Of a DNA stretch of 37,381 bases, positions 23,906 to 31,462 are shown in pieces. The notes beneath the pieces were generated by a model. That model did not search any database, had not been told where the DNA came from, and saw only the letters and a list, made by a program, of their open reading frames with translations. The number at the start of each line of letters is the position of its first letter. Within the stretch, counting starts at the first letter, position 1. Origin of the DNA: Mycobacterium sp. 1081908.1. Lineage in GTDB: Bacteria > Actinomycetota > Actinomycetes > Mycobacteriales > Mycobacteriaceae. Made by a program: the position numbers and the translations under genes. Where the stretch lies: NCBI RefSeq assembly GCF_001673535.1, contig NZ_LZLY01000120.1:1-37381 (forward strand), given 5' to 3'.

Positions 23906-25168
23906 GTGACCGAGCTGGACAAGGGCGCGCCGCACAGTGGCGCCGCACTCGGCAAAAGCGTTGTGCGCGAAGAACTCAGCCTGCCGGCCTGCACCGTGCG
24001 TTCGGATGCGTTGCGCGCCAACAGCACCGCGATGCTGGATTTCCTGGCGCGGGTCGGGCGTGATCTGGGTGCCGACATTGCGCTCTGCCCGCATGGGAAG
24101 ACGACCATGAGTCCGGATCTTTTCCGCCGGCAGTTGACCGATGGCTGCTGGGGAATCACGGTCGCGACACCGCACCAGGTGCGGGTGGCGCGACACTTCG
24201 GGATCCCACGCATTCTGCTGGCCAACGAGCTGGTCGGCCGCCGCGACATTGATTGGATTGTGGCCGAGCTGGAGCGCGATCCCGGTTTCGAATTCTTTTG
24301 CCTCGTCGACTCTGTCGATGCCGTGCACCGGTTGGCCGAGCGTGCCGACCGAGCGTCGCTGGACCGGCCGGTCGACGTGTTGCTAGAGGCCGGATACGGC
24401 GGTGGACGATGCGGCGTGCGGAGCATTGACGACGGCTTGGCCGTCGCGCGTGCCGTGCACGCACGTCGCCCGGTGTTGCGGCTGGTCGGGCTGGAAACGT
24501 TTGAAGGACTGCTGCAGACTCGGCCGGCGGCCGAGGGCGATGCGCGGGTCGCGGCGTTGATCGGGTTCGTCGCCGAGCTGGCGGCCGCGTGCGACGCCGA
24601 GGGATTGCTGGCCGACGCAAGCCCGGTGCTGCTCAGCGCCGGTGGCAGCAGCTTCTACGACCTCGCGGCGCGAATCCTGGCCACTGCGGCCATTTCTCGA
24701 CCCGTCAAGATCGTGGTGCGCAGCGGGTGTTACCTGATTCACGACGTCGAGTTGTACGGGCCGCTGCTGGCCCGGCTGCGACAGCGCGACCCCCTCGCGC
24801 ACCGCGAACGCCTGGCGTTCACGCCGGCGCTGGAAGTGTGGGCCCACGTCTTGTCGGTGCCCGAACCCTCCCGCCTGGTCCTCGGTGCGGGACGGCGCGA
24901 CTTCGGTGAGGACGCCGGCCCGCCAGTGCTCACCCGCCATTTCCGCGATGGGACCGAACTGCCGGCGCCCCGGCACTCGGGAGCCGATCTGGCCGCGGTC
25001 AACGATCAGCACGGCATCGTCGACTTCACGCCGCCCTGGGATGTCAGGGTGGGAGACATCCTGGTGCTCACCCCCGCCCATCCGTGCACGACGTTCGACA
25101 AATGGCGGACGGTCCACGTCATCGACGATCAGGCGACGGTCATCGAGACCCTTAACACCTACTTCTGA
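23906..25168 (+). CDS. PLP enzyme of the D-threonine aldolase / D-serine dehydratase-like family
   Basis: A 420-residue fold-III (alanine racemase-type) PLP enzyme. The PLP lysine is Lys65 in CPHGKTTMSP. The PLP phosphate region is SAGGSSFYDLA. The C-terminal beta domain ends with the metal-site motif HPCTTFDKW (His392, Cys394), preceded by NDQHGIVDF, as in D-threonine aldolase and metal-dependent D-serine dehydratase. It should cleave or deaminate a beta-hydroxy D-amino acid. The GTG at 23906 begins 8 bases after the GntR stop, so they form one transcript. It converges on the RidA gene, whose product commonly disposes of reactive enamines made by such PLP enzymes. Confidence 0.88.
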   Translation: MTELDKGAPHSGAALGKSVVREELSLPACTVRSDALRANSTAMLDFLARVGRDLGADIALCPHGKTTMSPDLFRRQLTDGCWGITVATPHQVRVARHFGIPRILLANELVGRRDIDWIVAELERDPGFEFFCLVDSVDAVHRLAERADRASLDRPVDVLLEAGYGGGRCGVRSIDDGLAVARAVHARRPVLRLVGLETFEGLLQTRPAAEGDARVAALIGFVAELAAACDAEGLLADASPVLLSAGGSSFYDLAARILATAAISRPVKIVVRSGCYLIHDVELYGPLLARLRQRDPLAHRERLAFTPALEVWAHVLSVPEPSRLVLGAGRRDFGEDAGPPVLTRHFRDGTELPAPRHSGADLAAVNDQHGIVDFTPPWDVRVGDILVLTPAHPCTTFDKWRTVHVIDDQATVIETLNTYF

Positions 25169-25176
25169 CTTTGCCG

Positions 25177-25590
25177 CTAGCGGCCCGAGCCGACATGCAC
25201 GATGGCCGTGAGCTCGATCCGCCCATGCGGAAGTCCGGCTACCTGGAAGGTCGATCGCGGCGGAAATGGGGCGGTGAAGAACTCGGCCTGCACCGCGTTG
25301 AGGGCCGCGAGGTCGCCCAAGTCCGTCAGCATCGCGGTAAGCATCACGATGTCTTGGAGGCCGGCACCGGCCTCCCGGCAAATCGCCTCGAGATTGGCGA
25401 ACGCCTGCCGGATGGCGGCGTCGGCGCTGGCGTCGACGACGCTTTGCTCGTGCTGGTGGATACCGAGGACGCCGCCGACGTACACGATGTCGCCGACCCG
25501 TGCCGCCTGCGAGAAGTTCCCCGCGTTGATGCCGGTGTTGTCCGGAGCATCGGCGGCGTGCACGATCCGATGTTTTTGATGAAACGTCAT
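25177..25590 (-). CDS. RidA (YjgF/YER057c/UK114) family protein
   Basis: A 137-residue RidA-fold protein. RidA hydrolyses enamine/imine intermediates released by PLP enzymes; other members act as specific deaminases in catabolic operons. It shows QAARVGDIVYVGGVLGIH, the middle helix QAFANLEAICREAG, and the C-terminal PPRSTFQVAGLPHGRIELTA. The canonical arginine appears in PPRSTF, and the final Glu in IELTA. The ATG at 25590 overlaps the GlcG gene stop in ATGA. It is the last gene of the minus-strand operon. Confidence 0.9.
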   Translation of the reverse strand: MTFHQKHRIVHAADAPDNTGINAGNFSQAARVGDIVYVGGVLGIHQHEQSVVDASADAAIRQAFANLEAICREAGAGLQDIVMLTAMLTDLGDLAALNAVQAEFFTAPFPPRSTFQVAGLPHGRIELTAIVHVGSGR

Positions 25591-26021
25591 CGTGGACCGC
25601 CGATCGCGGTGAGCCCGGCTGCCTGGATACCGGCAATGGCACACCTTTCGTCAGCGTCCGCCGTGTCGCCCGAAACACCTACGGCACCGAGGATTTCCCC
25701 GTTGACGCCCTGGCACAGGACGCCTCCGGCGGCCAAGGCTATTCGTCCGCCGCTGACCTGCGCCAGACTCGTAAAGAATTCGGGGTTCTTCTGTGCGCGG
25801 ATCGCGAGTTGCGCTGATGGTTCGCCCATCCCGAGGGCACCCCATGCTTTAGCGGTCGCAATGTCGGTGCGCAGAAAGCCGGCGCCGTCCGAACGCATCA
25901 GTGCGATCGGATGTCCGCCGCCGTCCAGTACCGCTACGGCCAGGGGAGCCGCACCGGACCGCTGCCCGTGTAGCAATGTCTCCTGCGCAATTGTGGTCGC
26001 GGTCGCTAGGCTGAAGTTCAT
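25587..26021 (-). CDS. GlcG/HbpS (DUF336) family protein
   Basis: A 144-residue member of the GlcG/HbpS-like family, found as heme- or cobalamin-related sensors and as small accessory proteins in catabolic operons (for example GlcG, PduO C-terminal). It shows PLAVAVLDGGGHPIALMRSD, the repeat AKAWGALGMGEPSAQLA, and the Gly-rich GGRIALAAGGVLCQG and ILGAVGVSGDTADADERCA. No signal peptide is present, so it is cytoplasmic. I chose the ATG at 26021 (MNFSLATATT) with AAAGG upstream; a TTG at 26036 would overlap the NifU stop. It is coupled to RidA by ATGA. Confidence 0.87.
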   Translation of the reverse strand: MNFSLATATTIAQETLLHGQRSGAAPLAVAVLDGGGHPIALMRSDGAGFLRTDIATAKAWGALGMGEPSAQLAIRAQKNPEFFTSLAQVSGGRIALAAGGVLCQGVNGEILGAVGVSGDTADADERCAIAGIQAAGLTAIGGPR

Positions 26022-26032
26022 TCCTTTGCCTT

Positions 26033-26380
26033 TCAACGAAGTTCGTTGTTCACACCGCTGGCGTATGCGGCGATGTTGAGGGGGTGATGCCGGTAGGCCG
26101 CCTCCACCCGCTCAATCGCCTTGCGAGACAGGCGGACATCGTCCATCACGACATCGCCGACGCCGGGCACCTCCATCAGCCGCTGCCGGACGGAGACCGC
26201 GTAGGTGACGGCCTTCAGTGGGCACGCCCGGCAAGCCGCGCCAAAAGAGAGGTGAACGATCCCCTCACGCGATATGGAACGCACGACAAGGTCTCCGCCG
26301 TGGATGCGCAGCAGCGGCCGGATCTGGGTGTCGACGACAGCCCGGACAGCGGCGGTCAGCGCTTCGCCGGAGGTTCTCAT
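26033..26380 (-). CDS. Stand-alone NifU C-terminal-type Fe-S scaffold domain
   Basis: A 115-residue protein made of one NifU C-terminal domain. It has RPLLRIHGGD (residues 21-30), VVRSISREGIVHLSFGAAC, and the CxxC pair Cys50 and Cys53 (CRACPLKA). Such domains carry or transfer Fe-S clusters. A C-terminal extension (AAYRHHPLNIAAYASG) is unusual. The ATG at 26380 overlaps the amidohydrolase stop in ATGA. A private Fe-S carrier inside this operon is odd, since none of the other five products is an obvious Fe-S enzyme. Confidence 0.85.
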   Translation of the reverse strand: MRTSGEALTAAVRAVVDTQIRPLLRIHGGDLVVRSISREGIVHLSFGAACRACPLKAVTYAVSVRQRLMEVPGVGDVVMDDVRLSRKAIERVEAAYRHHPLNIAAYASGVNNELR

Positions 26381-27393
26381 GCGGCACTCCCCGCCGCGGG
26401 TGTGACGTCGAACAGCCGCGCCTGGTTGAGCCCGAGGATGTTTCGTTTGTCGCTATCGCTGATGGCCGGGTAGCCGTACCTGTCTTGCAACTCGTCGTCG
26501 ATCTGCATGTTCCAGAACCATTCAATGGCGGGCCGCGGGGGTCCTGTTAACGGCGCCTCGGATCCCCAGAGCAACCGGTCGGACCCCACGTCGCGCAGCA
26601 GCCGTCCTAGGTAGGTCTTGAACTCCCACGGCGCGATGAATGGCAGGTGCATGGTTCCCGACAAGACGAGGACGACGTTGGCGTGCCGCGCCGCCAGGTA
26701 CACGCATTCCTCGAAGTACGGCAACGCGAGGTGGTGAATCGCGAAGACGAGCTCGGGAAAGTCCAGGGCGGCGCGTTCGATGTCCAGCGGCGACAGGGTG
26801 TCCAGCGGAGCGCGTGTGATGGGAAACCCCTTGTGGAACTGCACGACCTTGATGCCGAGCGCTTGCGCGTGTTCGTACATGGGGTAGGCCACCTCCCGGT
26901 CGTCGCAGCGCCAGGAGTTGGAGATGTGGCCGTTGTAGAACTTAAAGGACTTAGCACCCAATTCTTCGACCTGGCGCGTCATCTCGTCGCGCGCATTGGT
27001 CGCCTTATGCAGGTGTAGCGGGTCCAAGCCGCCGCAGAAGAGCACCTTGTCGGGATAGGCGCGCGCGAACTCGTACTGCGCTTGCACCGGGGCGAAGCCG
27101 TCTTTGTAGACGTCGTAAAGGACGACGGCCTGAGCCATCGCCATGTCGGTGACACCGTCGGCGAAGACCACGCGCGCCATGTCGTGCACCGTCCATCGGC
27201 GGTCGTAACCCTGGCCGATCCCGGGGTTCTCGGGAGTCTTGCTTCGCGTGTGGTCGACCTCGCCGCGGGTGCGGCTTCCGATCTTCAGGTGGCCCAACCG
27301 GTCTGCGGCCGAGCTCGGGATCAGCAGGTTGTCATCCGACATGTCGTACATATGCACGACGTTGTCGAACACAAAGACGTCGTCGTTGAGCAT
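26377..27393 (-). CDS. Amidohydrolase 2 (COG2159)-type protein with altered metal site
   Basis: A 338-residue TIM-barrel protein of the Amidohydrolase_2 family, which includes ACMSD and gamma-resorcylate decarboxylases. Ligand-bearing strands are present: His14 (VVHMYD), His187 (VQFHKGFP), His220/221 (FAIHHLALPYFEE) and LLWGSEAPLTG near 275-283. Two positions differ from the usual set: the N-terminal HxH is His-x-Tyr, and the late Asp of GSDxP is Glu279. Lys151 in KSFKFYNG may matter. It could be a decarboxylase or hydrolase with changed metal use. The ATG at 27393 has GAAGGA upstream. It is coupled to the NifU gene by ATGA and lies 10 bases after the dehydrogenase. Confidence 0.87.
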   Translation of the reverse strand: MLNDDVFVFDNVVHMYDMSDDNLLIPSSAADRLGHLKIGSRTRGEVDHTRSKTPENPGIGQGYDRRWTVHDMARVVFADGVTDMAMAQAVVLYDVYKDGFAPVQAQYEFARAYPDKVLFCGGLDPLHLHKATNARDEMTRQVEELGAKSFKFYNGHISNSWRCDDREVAYPMYEHAQALGIKVVQFHKGFPITRAPLDTLSPLDIERAALDFPELVFAIHHLALPYFEECVYLAARHANVVLVLSGTMHLPFIAPWEFKTYLGRLLRDVGSDRLLWGSEAPLTGPPRPAIEWFWNMQIDDELQDRYGYPAISDSDKRNILGLNQARLFDVTPAAGSAA

Positions 27394-27403
27394 GGAAGAT
27401 CCT

Positions 27404-28315
27404 TCATGCGGTTCGCTTGATGTGTGGGACGGGCAACTTGGCGTAGATCGCATGCACCGCGCTGCTGTCGAACTCGGCAAACCCGATGCCCTGGGCGAAG
27501 CGGTACAGCATGCCGGCCGCATGGAGTAGCGGCGTGGGTGCGCCGGCGTGGGTGGCCAATTCGGTGATGAGTTCGACGTCCTTGACGAACGTTGCCACCG
27601 TGGCCGTCGGCGGCCCGTAGGTGCCCCAGGCCATCAGCGGGCCACGGAGTTCGAGTTGCTGTGAACCGGCGCCGCTGCCCGCCAGCATCCGCACCGCCGT
27701 CCCGGGATCGACACCTATTCGCTTTGCGAGGGTCAGCGCCTCGGCCGTCGCCGCATTGTGAACAGTGACAAGGTGGTTGGCGATCATCTTCATGTTGGTT
27801 CCCGCGCCCAATTCACCCAGGTACTCCACTCGCCTGCTAAAGGAGTCGAGTACGGGTCGAACTTCGTCCACCGCGGCTCTAGGCCCGGAGGCACAGACAA
27901 CGACGTCGCGGTTGTAGGCCTGGGCGCTGCTACCGATAATCGGGCAATCCAATAGCGTGATCCCGACGGCGCTTAGCGCGGCGCTGGCCCGCCTCTTGGC
28001 TTCGGCTGGCAGCGTGCTCGCCTCCACCACGAAGCGAACCCGCGGGTCGCCGCACTCGACCAGTTGCGCGCACACCGCATCGAGTGCCTCGACGCTGGGA
28101 AGGACCGTCACCGCGACGCGCGCCTCACCCGCCGCCTGGGCGACGCTGCCGGCGATCGGGATTCCGACTGCGGCGGCCGAGGCGGTTCTGTCGCGGTTGA
28201 TGTCGATTCCCACCACCGGGTGGCCGGCCCGCATGATGTGGCGGGCGATCGGAGCGCCGAGCAGGCCGAGGCCCACGACGGCCGTCGACAGTTGGTCCGG
28301 CGGAGCCGTCGTCAT
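27404..28315 (-). CDS. Beta-hydroxyacid dehydrogenase (HIBADH-like)
   Basis: A 303-residue NAD(P)-dependent dehydrogenase of the 3-hydroxyisobutyrate/tartronate-semialdehyde/6-phosphogluconate-like family. It has the Rossmann loop GLGLLGAPIARHIMRAGHPV, the substrate loop in FVVEASTLPAEAKRRA (the usual DxST is EAST here), the GSSAQAYNRD segment, and the catalytic lysine in GAGTNMKMIANHLV. It oxidises or reduces a beta-hydroxy acid intermediate. Its ATG at 28315 overlaps the FAH gene stop in ATGA, so it follows the hydrolase in the same operon. Confidence 0.9.
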   Translation of the reverse strand: MTTAPPDQLSTAVVGLGLLGAPIARHIMRAGHPVVGIDINRDRTASAAAVGIPIAGSVAQAAGEARVAVTVLPSVEALDAVCAQLVECGDPRVRFVVEASTLPAEAKRRASAALSAVGITLLDCPIIGSSAQAYNRDVVVCASGPRAAVDEVRPVLDSFSRRVEYLGELGAGTNMKMIANHLVTVHNAATAEALTLAKRIGVDPGTAVRMLAGSGAGSQQLELRGPLMAWGTYGPPTATVATFVKDVELITELATHAGAPTPLLHAAGMLYRFAQGIGFAEFDSSAVHAIYAKLPVPHIKRTA

Positions 28316-29253
28316 GATGCCGCCCTAGTGGAACGGGTCATCGCCCCTGAGGCCGCGACGATTTCGGTGCGAAGTGACCCCAGGCCGGTGATACCGCATT
28401 CCACGACGTCGCCCGGTTGCAGCCACGGGGTCTCGAGTTCGCCCATTGCCACACCCTTCGGCGTCCCGGTCAGCACGATGTCGCCGGGATGCAATGTTGT
28501 TGCCCGCGAGCAGAATGCGAGTAGTTCGGCGACCGAGAAGACCATTTCGCTGGTGTTGGAGAGTTGGCGCAGTTCGCCGTTGACGGCGGTCCACAGCTCC
28601 AGGTTTTGGGGGTCGGGGACGTCTTCTCGCGTCGTGAGCCAAGGACCGGTGGGGCAGAACCCGTCGAAGCTTTTCGACCGGATCCATTGCGGCTCGCAGA
28701 ATTGCAGATTGCGACTGGAGAGGTCGTTGACGACCAGGTAGCCGGCGACATGATCAAGTGCGTTGTCCGCGTTGAGGTCACGGCCCTCCGTGCCGATCAC
28801 GACGCCGAGCTCGACCTCGTAATCGAGTTGGGTGACCAGGTCGAAATCGACGGAAGTGTGCTCGTAGGGGCCGCTGACGGCGCTGGCGAATTTTCCAAAG
28901 ATCATCGGTTTGTCGGGAGGTGTAGCCCCGATCTCGGCGATGTGGTCGCGGTAGTTGAGTCCGATGGCGATTATCTTGCGTGGATATGGGACGGGGGCAA
29001 GCAGTTTCCGCCCGGAGTCGGCTTCGTTCGACACGGCACCAGTCGGAATCGCGGCGCCCCCTTGCCGCATGCGGATGAGCTCAGGTGGCGACAGCGCGCG
29101 CGCTGCCTTGGCAAGCCTGGCTAGCCCGTCCGCGTCGAAGTCGGCCGCGCAGGTCATGGGGACACCGAGCCTGGACGTGCGCACCCAGTGTCCGGCGACT
29201 TCCGCCACGACGACGGGCGTGCTGGATGGACGAGACAATCGCGCTAACCTCAC
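28312..29253 (-). CDS. Fumarylacetoacetate hydrolase (FAH) family protein
   Basis: A 313-residue FAH-fold enzyme; the family cleaves C-C bonds, decarboxylates or hydrates ring-cleavage products of aromatics. The active-site set is complete: GLNYRDH (His104), Glu146 and Glu148 in DYEVELGVVIG, Asp177 in VVNDLSSRN, and Lys194 in KSFDGFCPTGPW. The start is the GTG at 29253 (VRLARLSRPS), with GGGAGG 8 bases upstream; the longer frame would cross the operator region. It is the first gene of the minus-strand operon, followed by ATGA-coupled genes. Operator C overlaps its promoter. Confidence 0.92.
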   Translation of the reverse strand: MRLARLSRPSSTPVVVAEVAGHWVRTSRLGVPMTCAADFDADGLARLAKAARALSPPELIRMRQGGAAIPTGAVSNEADSGRKLLAPVPYPRKIIAIGLNYRDHIAEIGATPPDKPMIFGKFASAVSGPYEHTSVDFDLVTQLDYEVELGVVIGTEGRDLNADNALDHVAGYLVVNDLSSRNLQFCEPQWIRSKSFDGFCPTGPWLTTREDVPDPQNLELWTAVNGELRQLSNTSEMVFSVAELLAFCSRATTLHPGDIVLTGTPKGVAMGELETPWLQPGDVVECGITGLGSLRTEIVAASGAMTRSTRAAS

Positions 29254-29605
29254 GGCCTTACCTCCCTTGTATATACGATCGGCGTCATCATATATGATCA
29301 GTCCGACGTTGAGCAAACAGTAGCAGTTGTATACACTCGTATCAGTCATATATAGTCTGGGGACACATATGCGACGCGGCACCGGTATCCGTCGACGGGG
29401 ACGATCGGCCATGCCACGAGACGGACGAGGGTGGGTGTGAGGCGGGGGAGTCGCGGCGGGTGGCTTCGCAATGTTGGCGCCGGAATTGATTTGTCGATAT
29501 GGATTGGCGGCATCGTCGACGGCGATGGCAGGTAATAGCGGCGCTGATACCCAATTTGTTGGCGGCGACTGATGCGCAGTTGCCTTTACATCGAAGGAGA
29601 TAGGC
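29254..29605. promoter_or_regulatory. Divergent regulatory region C between FAH operon and PE gene
   Basis: A 352-base AT-rich gap. It contains the shared 9-mer ATATACGAT (29271-29279), the 12-bp perfect palindrome ATCATATATGAT (29287-29298), TTGTATACA (29327-29335), CGTATCA (29338-29344) and TCATATATAG (29346). On the minus strand, TATGAT within the palindrome can serve as -10 with TTGCTC as -35 (18-base spacer), so a repressor bound there would block the FAH operon. The rest (29360-29590) is GC-rich leader DNA before the PE gene. Confidence 0.6.
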
Positions 29606-30826
29606 ATGTCGATTATCAATGTCGCCCCGGAGTTTGTGTTGACCGCGGCCGGGGACCTATCGCGTATTGGTTCGGCGATCGAAGGGGCCAACGCCGCGGC
29701 CGCGGCCACGATCACGGCTGTGGTACCGCCCGCCGCCGATGAGGTCTCTTCCGAATTGGCGACCATGTTCATCGCGCATGCTCAGTCCTATCAGGTGGCC
29801 AGCGCCCAAGCCGTCGCCTACCACCGGGAATTCGCAGGTTCGTTCGCCGCCGCCGGGGCGCGCTACGCCCTCACCGAAGTGGTGAACTCCTCACCCCTGC
29901 AGAAGCTCGAGCATTCGCTGGCCGGGGGCGCCAAGGGATTCATCGGCCGTGGGGGTCTCGCGTACACCGCTCAAGGGCTGGTCGGTGCCGCCCACGGTCC
30001 CGTCGGGGGCCAGGCTTCCACCGCGCTCATCCCCGGCAATACGCTGATCAGGCCGACCGCGGGGCTGGCCAGCCTCAAAGGCGGCCTGCCGCACCACCTG
30101 GGCTCAATGCTCAACCAGGCGCGTTTCCCGATCCTGCACCAGATCCTGCAAAACCAAGTCGGCTACTTCAAGCGGCTCATCGGCGCGCTGGTCACCCTCA
30201 ACCCGGCCAAAATCTGGGACGCCGTCAAAACCATCGCGCAGAGCATGGGGCACAACGTCCACGCCGTCTGGAAGGAAATTCTCGACACCTCGTACAGCCT
30301 CGTCGACGGCAATCTTCACCTTCCGCCGATATTCGCGCTCCTGGTGGATGCGTTTAACGCGCCGATTGAAACCCTGGCAAATGTCACGATGCAACTTAAC
30401 GGCATCCTCTACCTGGCAGAGTCGGGGCACGAACTCTTAGCGTTGGGGGGATTGAGCATAATGCCCGAGCTCGCTCTATACGACTTTCTCTTCGGGACGT
30501 ATGAGGTAGACGCGCCCGAAACATTCCACGGGGTTCCGTTTTATATGCACTACACCGCAGGGGGAATTTTGACTGGGGCCGGAACCGTCTGGTTGGGCAT
30601 CGACGGCATGCCCATGGAAATCCCCACGACCGGTACGCCGCTGGGTGGGCTATTAGGTGGGCTGCGATACGAAGCCCAGCAAATCGCCAACGCGATCGCA
30701 CCCGCCGCACCGAGGGGGGTTCCGTCCCTCATCGCTCCCCCCGAAGCACCGCCCGAGCCGCCCCGGCTCGTGCGGCCGCTCGACCCTGGCGCGCTGGACT
30801 CCCTCCCCCCAATAGCGCACCCCTAG
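29606..30826 (+). CDS. PE family protein with long unique C-terminal domain
   Basis: A 406-residue PE protein. Residues 1-95 are the PE domain (PE at 8-9, secretion motif Y87-A-L-T-E91, SSPLQKLEHSL after it). Residues about 110-400 are neither PGRS nor a hydrolase I recognise: helix-rich (NQARFPILHQILQNQVGYFK, LVDAFNAPIETLANVTMQLN), then a segment typical of PE C-terminal regions (FHGVPFYMHYTAGGILTGAG) and a Pro-rich end. CGAAGGAGATAGGC precedes the ATG. It leads the PE-PPE-Esx-Esx set, although a 636-base gap separates it from the PPE gene, so it may have its own transcript. Likely ESX-5 substrate; function unknown. Confidence 0.87.
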   Translation: MSIINVAPEFVLTAAGDLSRIGSAIEGANAAAAATITAVVPPAADEVSSELATMFIAHAQSYQVASAQAVAYHREFAGSFAAAGARYALTEVVNSSPLQKLEHSLAGGAKGFIGRGGLAYTAQGLVGAAHGPVGGQASTALIPGNTLIRPTAGLASLKGGLPHHLGSMLNQARFPILHQILQNQVGYFKRLIGALVTLNPAKIWDAVKTIAQSMGHNVHAVWKEILDTSYSLVDGNLHLPPIFALLVDAFNAPIETLANVTMQLNGILYLAESGHELLALGGLSIMPELALYDFLFGTYEVDAPETFHGVPFYMHYTAGGILTGAGTVWLGIDGMPMEIPTTGTPLGGLLGGLRYEAQQIANAIAPAAPRGVPSLIAPPEAPPEPPRLVRPLDPGALDSLPPIAHP

Positions 30827-31462
30827 GGTCGGCACTGGTATCCGCGGGGGCCGCGGCATCACTCGGAGTGCGTGAGCACGTCTGAATCTGCTGCGGTCCC
30901 TGCGGTTCCTACGCTGCACGGCTGGTCCGTGAGTAGTCCGCATCGTTGGGCACGATCGGAATCATATTGATACCAATGAATTTCCGCCCCCAGCGACGCG
31001 GCGCGCACCAGACCGTTGGTGGCAACTCCACCATCCCCGGAATTGCCGCCCAAAGGTCGGCTCTCGGACCTCGGCCCCGCACAGCTTCGGTCTAGCCCCA
31101 AGTCATCTGGGTTATCGAAGATCGAGAGCAGTCGACCGCTGAATCGCAGCGAGTCGCTCGAGGCGATGCCGGCGACGGTCCAAATAGGTTGTGCCGCATG
31201 TAGCCAACTCTTGTACCGAGAGCCTCGCGGAAAGTGCGGCTACGCCCGCGTGCTCGGAGCCCGACTTCAAACTGGCAGCTCGCTGTGAATCCTTTCGAGA
31301 TCGTATCAAATACGCAAATTCATATACGATGATACGGACGCATGGTGGGCGACGAGGCCCGCCTTTTGAGCTCCGCGGCGAAGGCCGCCTGGAGTTGGCG
31401 AGCAGGTGCATCGCCTGGTTTCTGTTGGAGTCGCTTGCGCGGCTGAGTTAGTGAGGGATCTG
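30827..31462. promoter_or_regulatory. Region D before the PPE gene, with ATATACGAT operator copy
   Basis: A 636-base gap with no convincing gene. GATCGTATCA (31299-31308) and the exact 9-mer ATATACGAT (31322-31330), followed by GATACG, form a compact AT-rich block about 133 bases before the PPE start. CGTATC (31302-31307) and GATACG (31331-31336) flank it as an inverted pair. The first part (30830-31290) shows only short frames with poor codon use. Confidence 0.55.

Noticed and set aside
25173..25184. Perfect palindrome GCCGCTAGCGGC between the PLP enzyme and RidA genes
   Set aside because: It has no loop and no T tract and overlaps the RidA stop codon, so it is not a credible terminator.
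29254..29772. Upstream extension of the FAH frame
   Set aside because: It would cross the AT-rich operator and promoter region and the start of the divergent PE gene; the GTG at 29253 has GGGAGG upstream.
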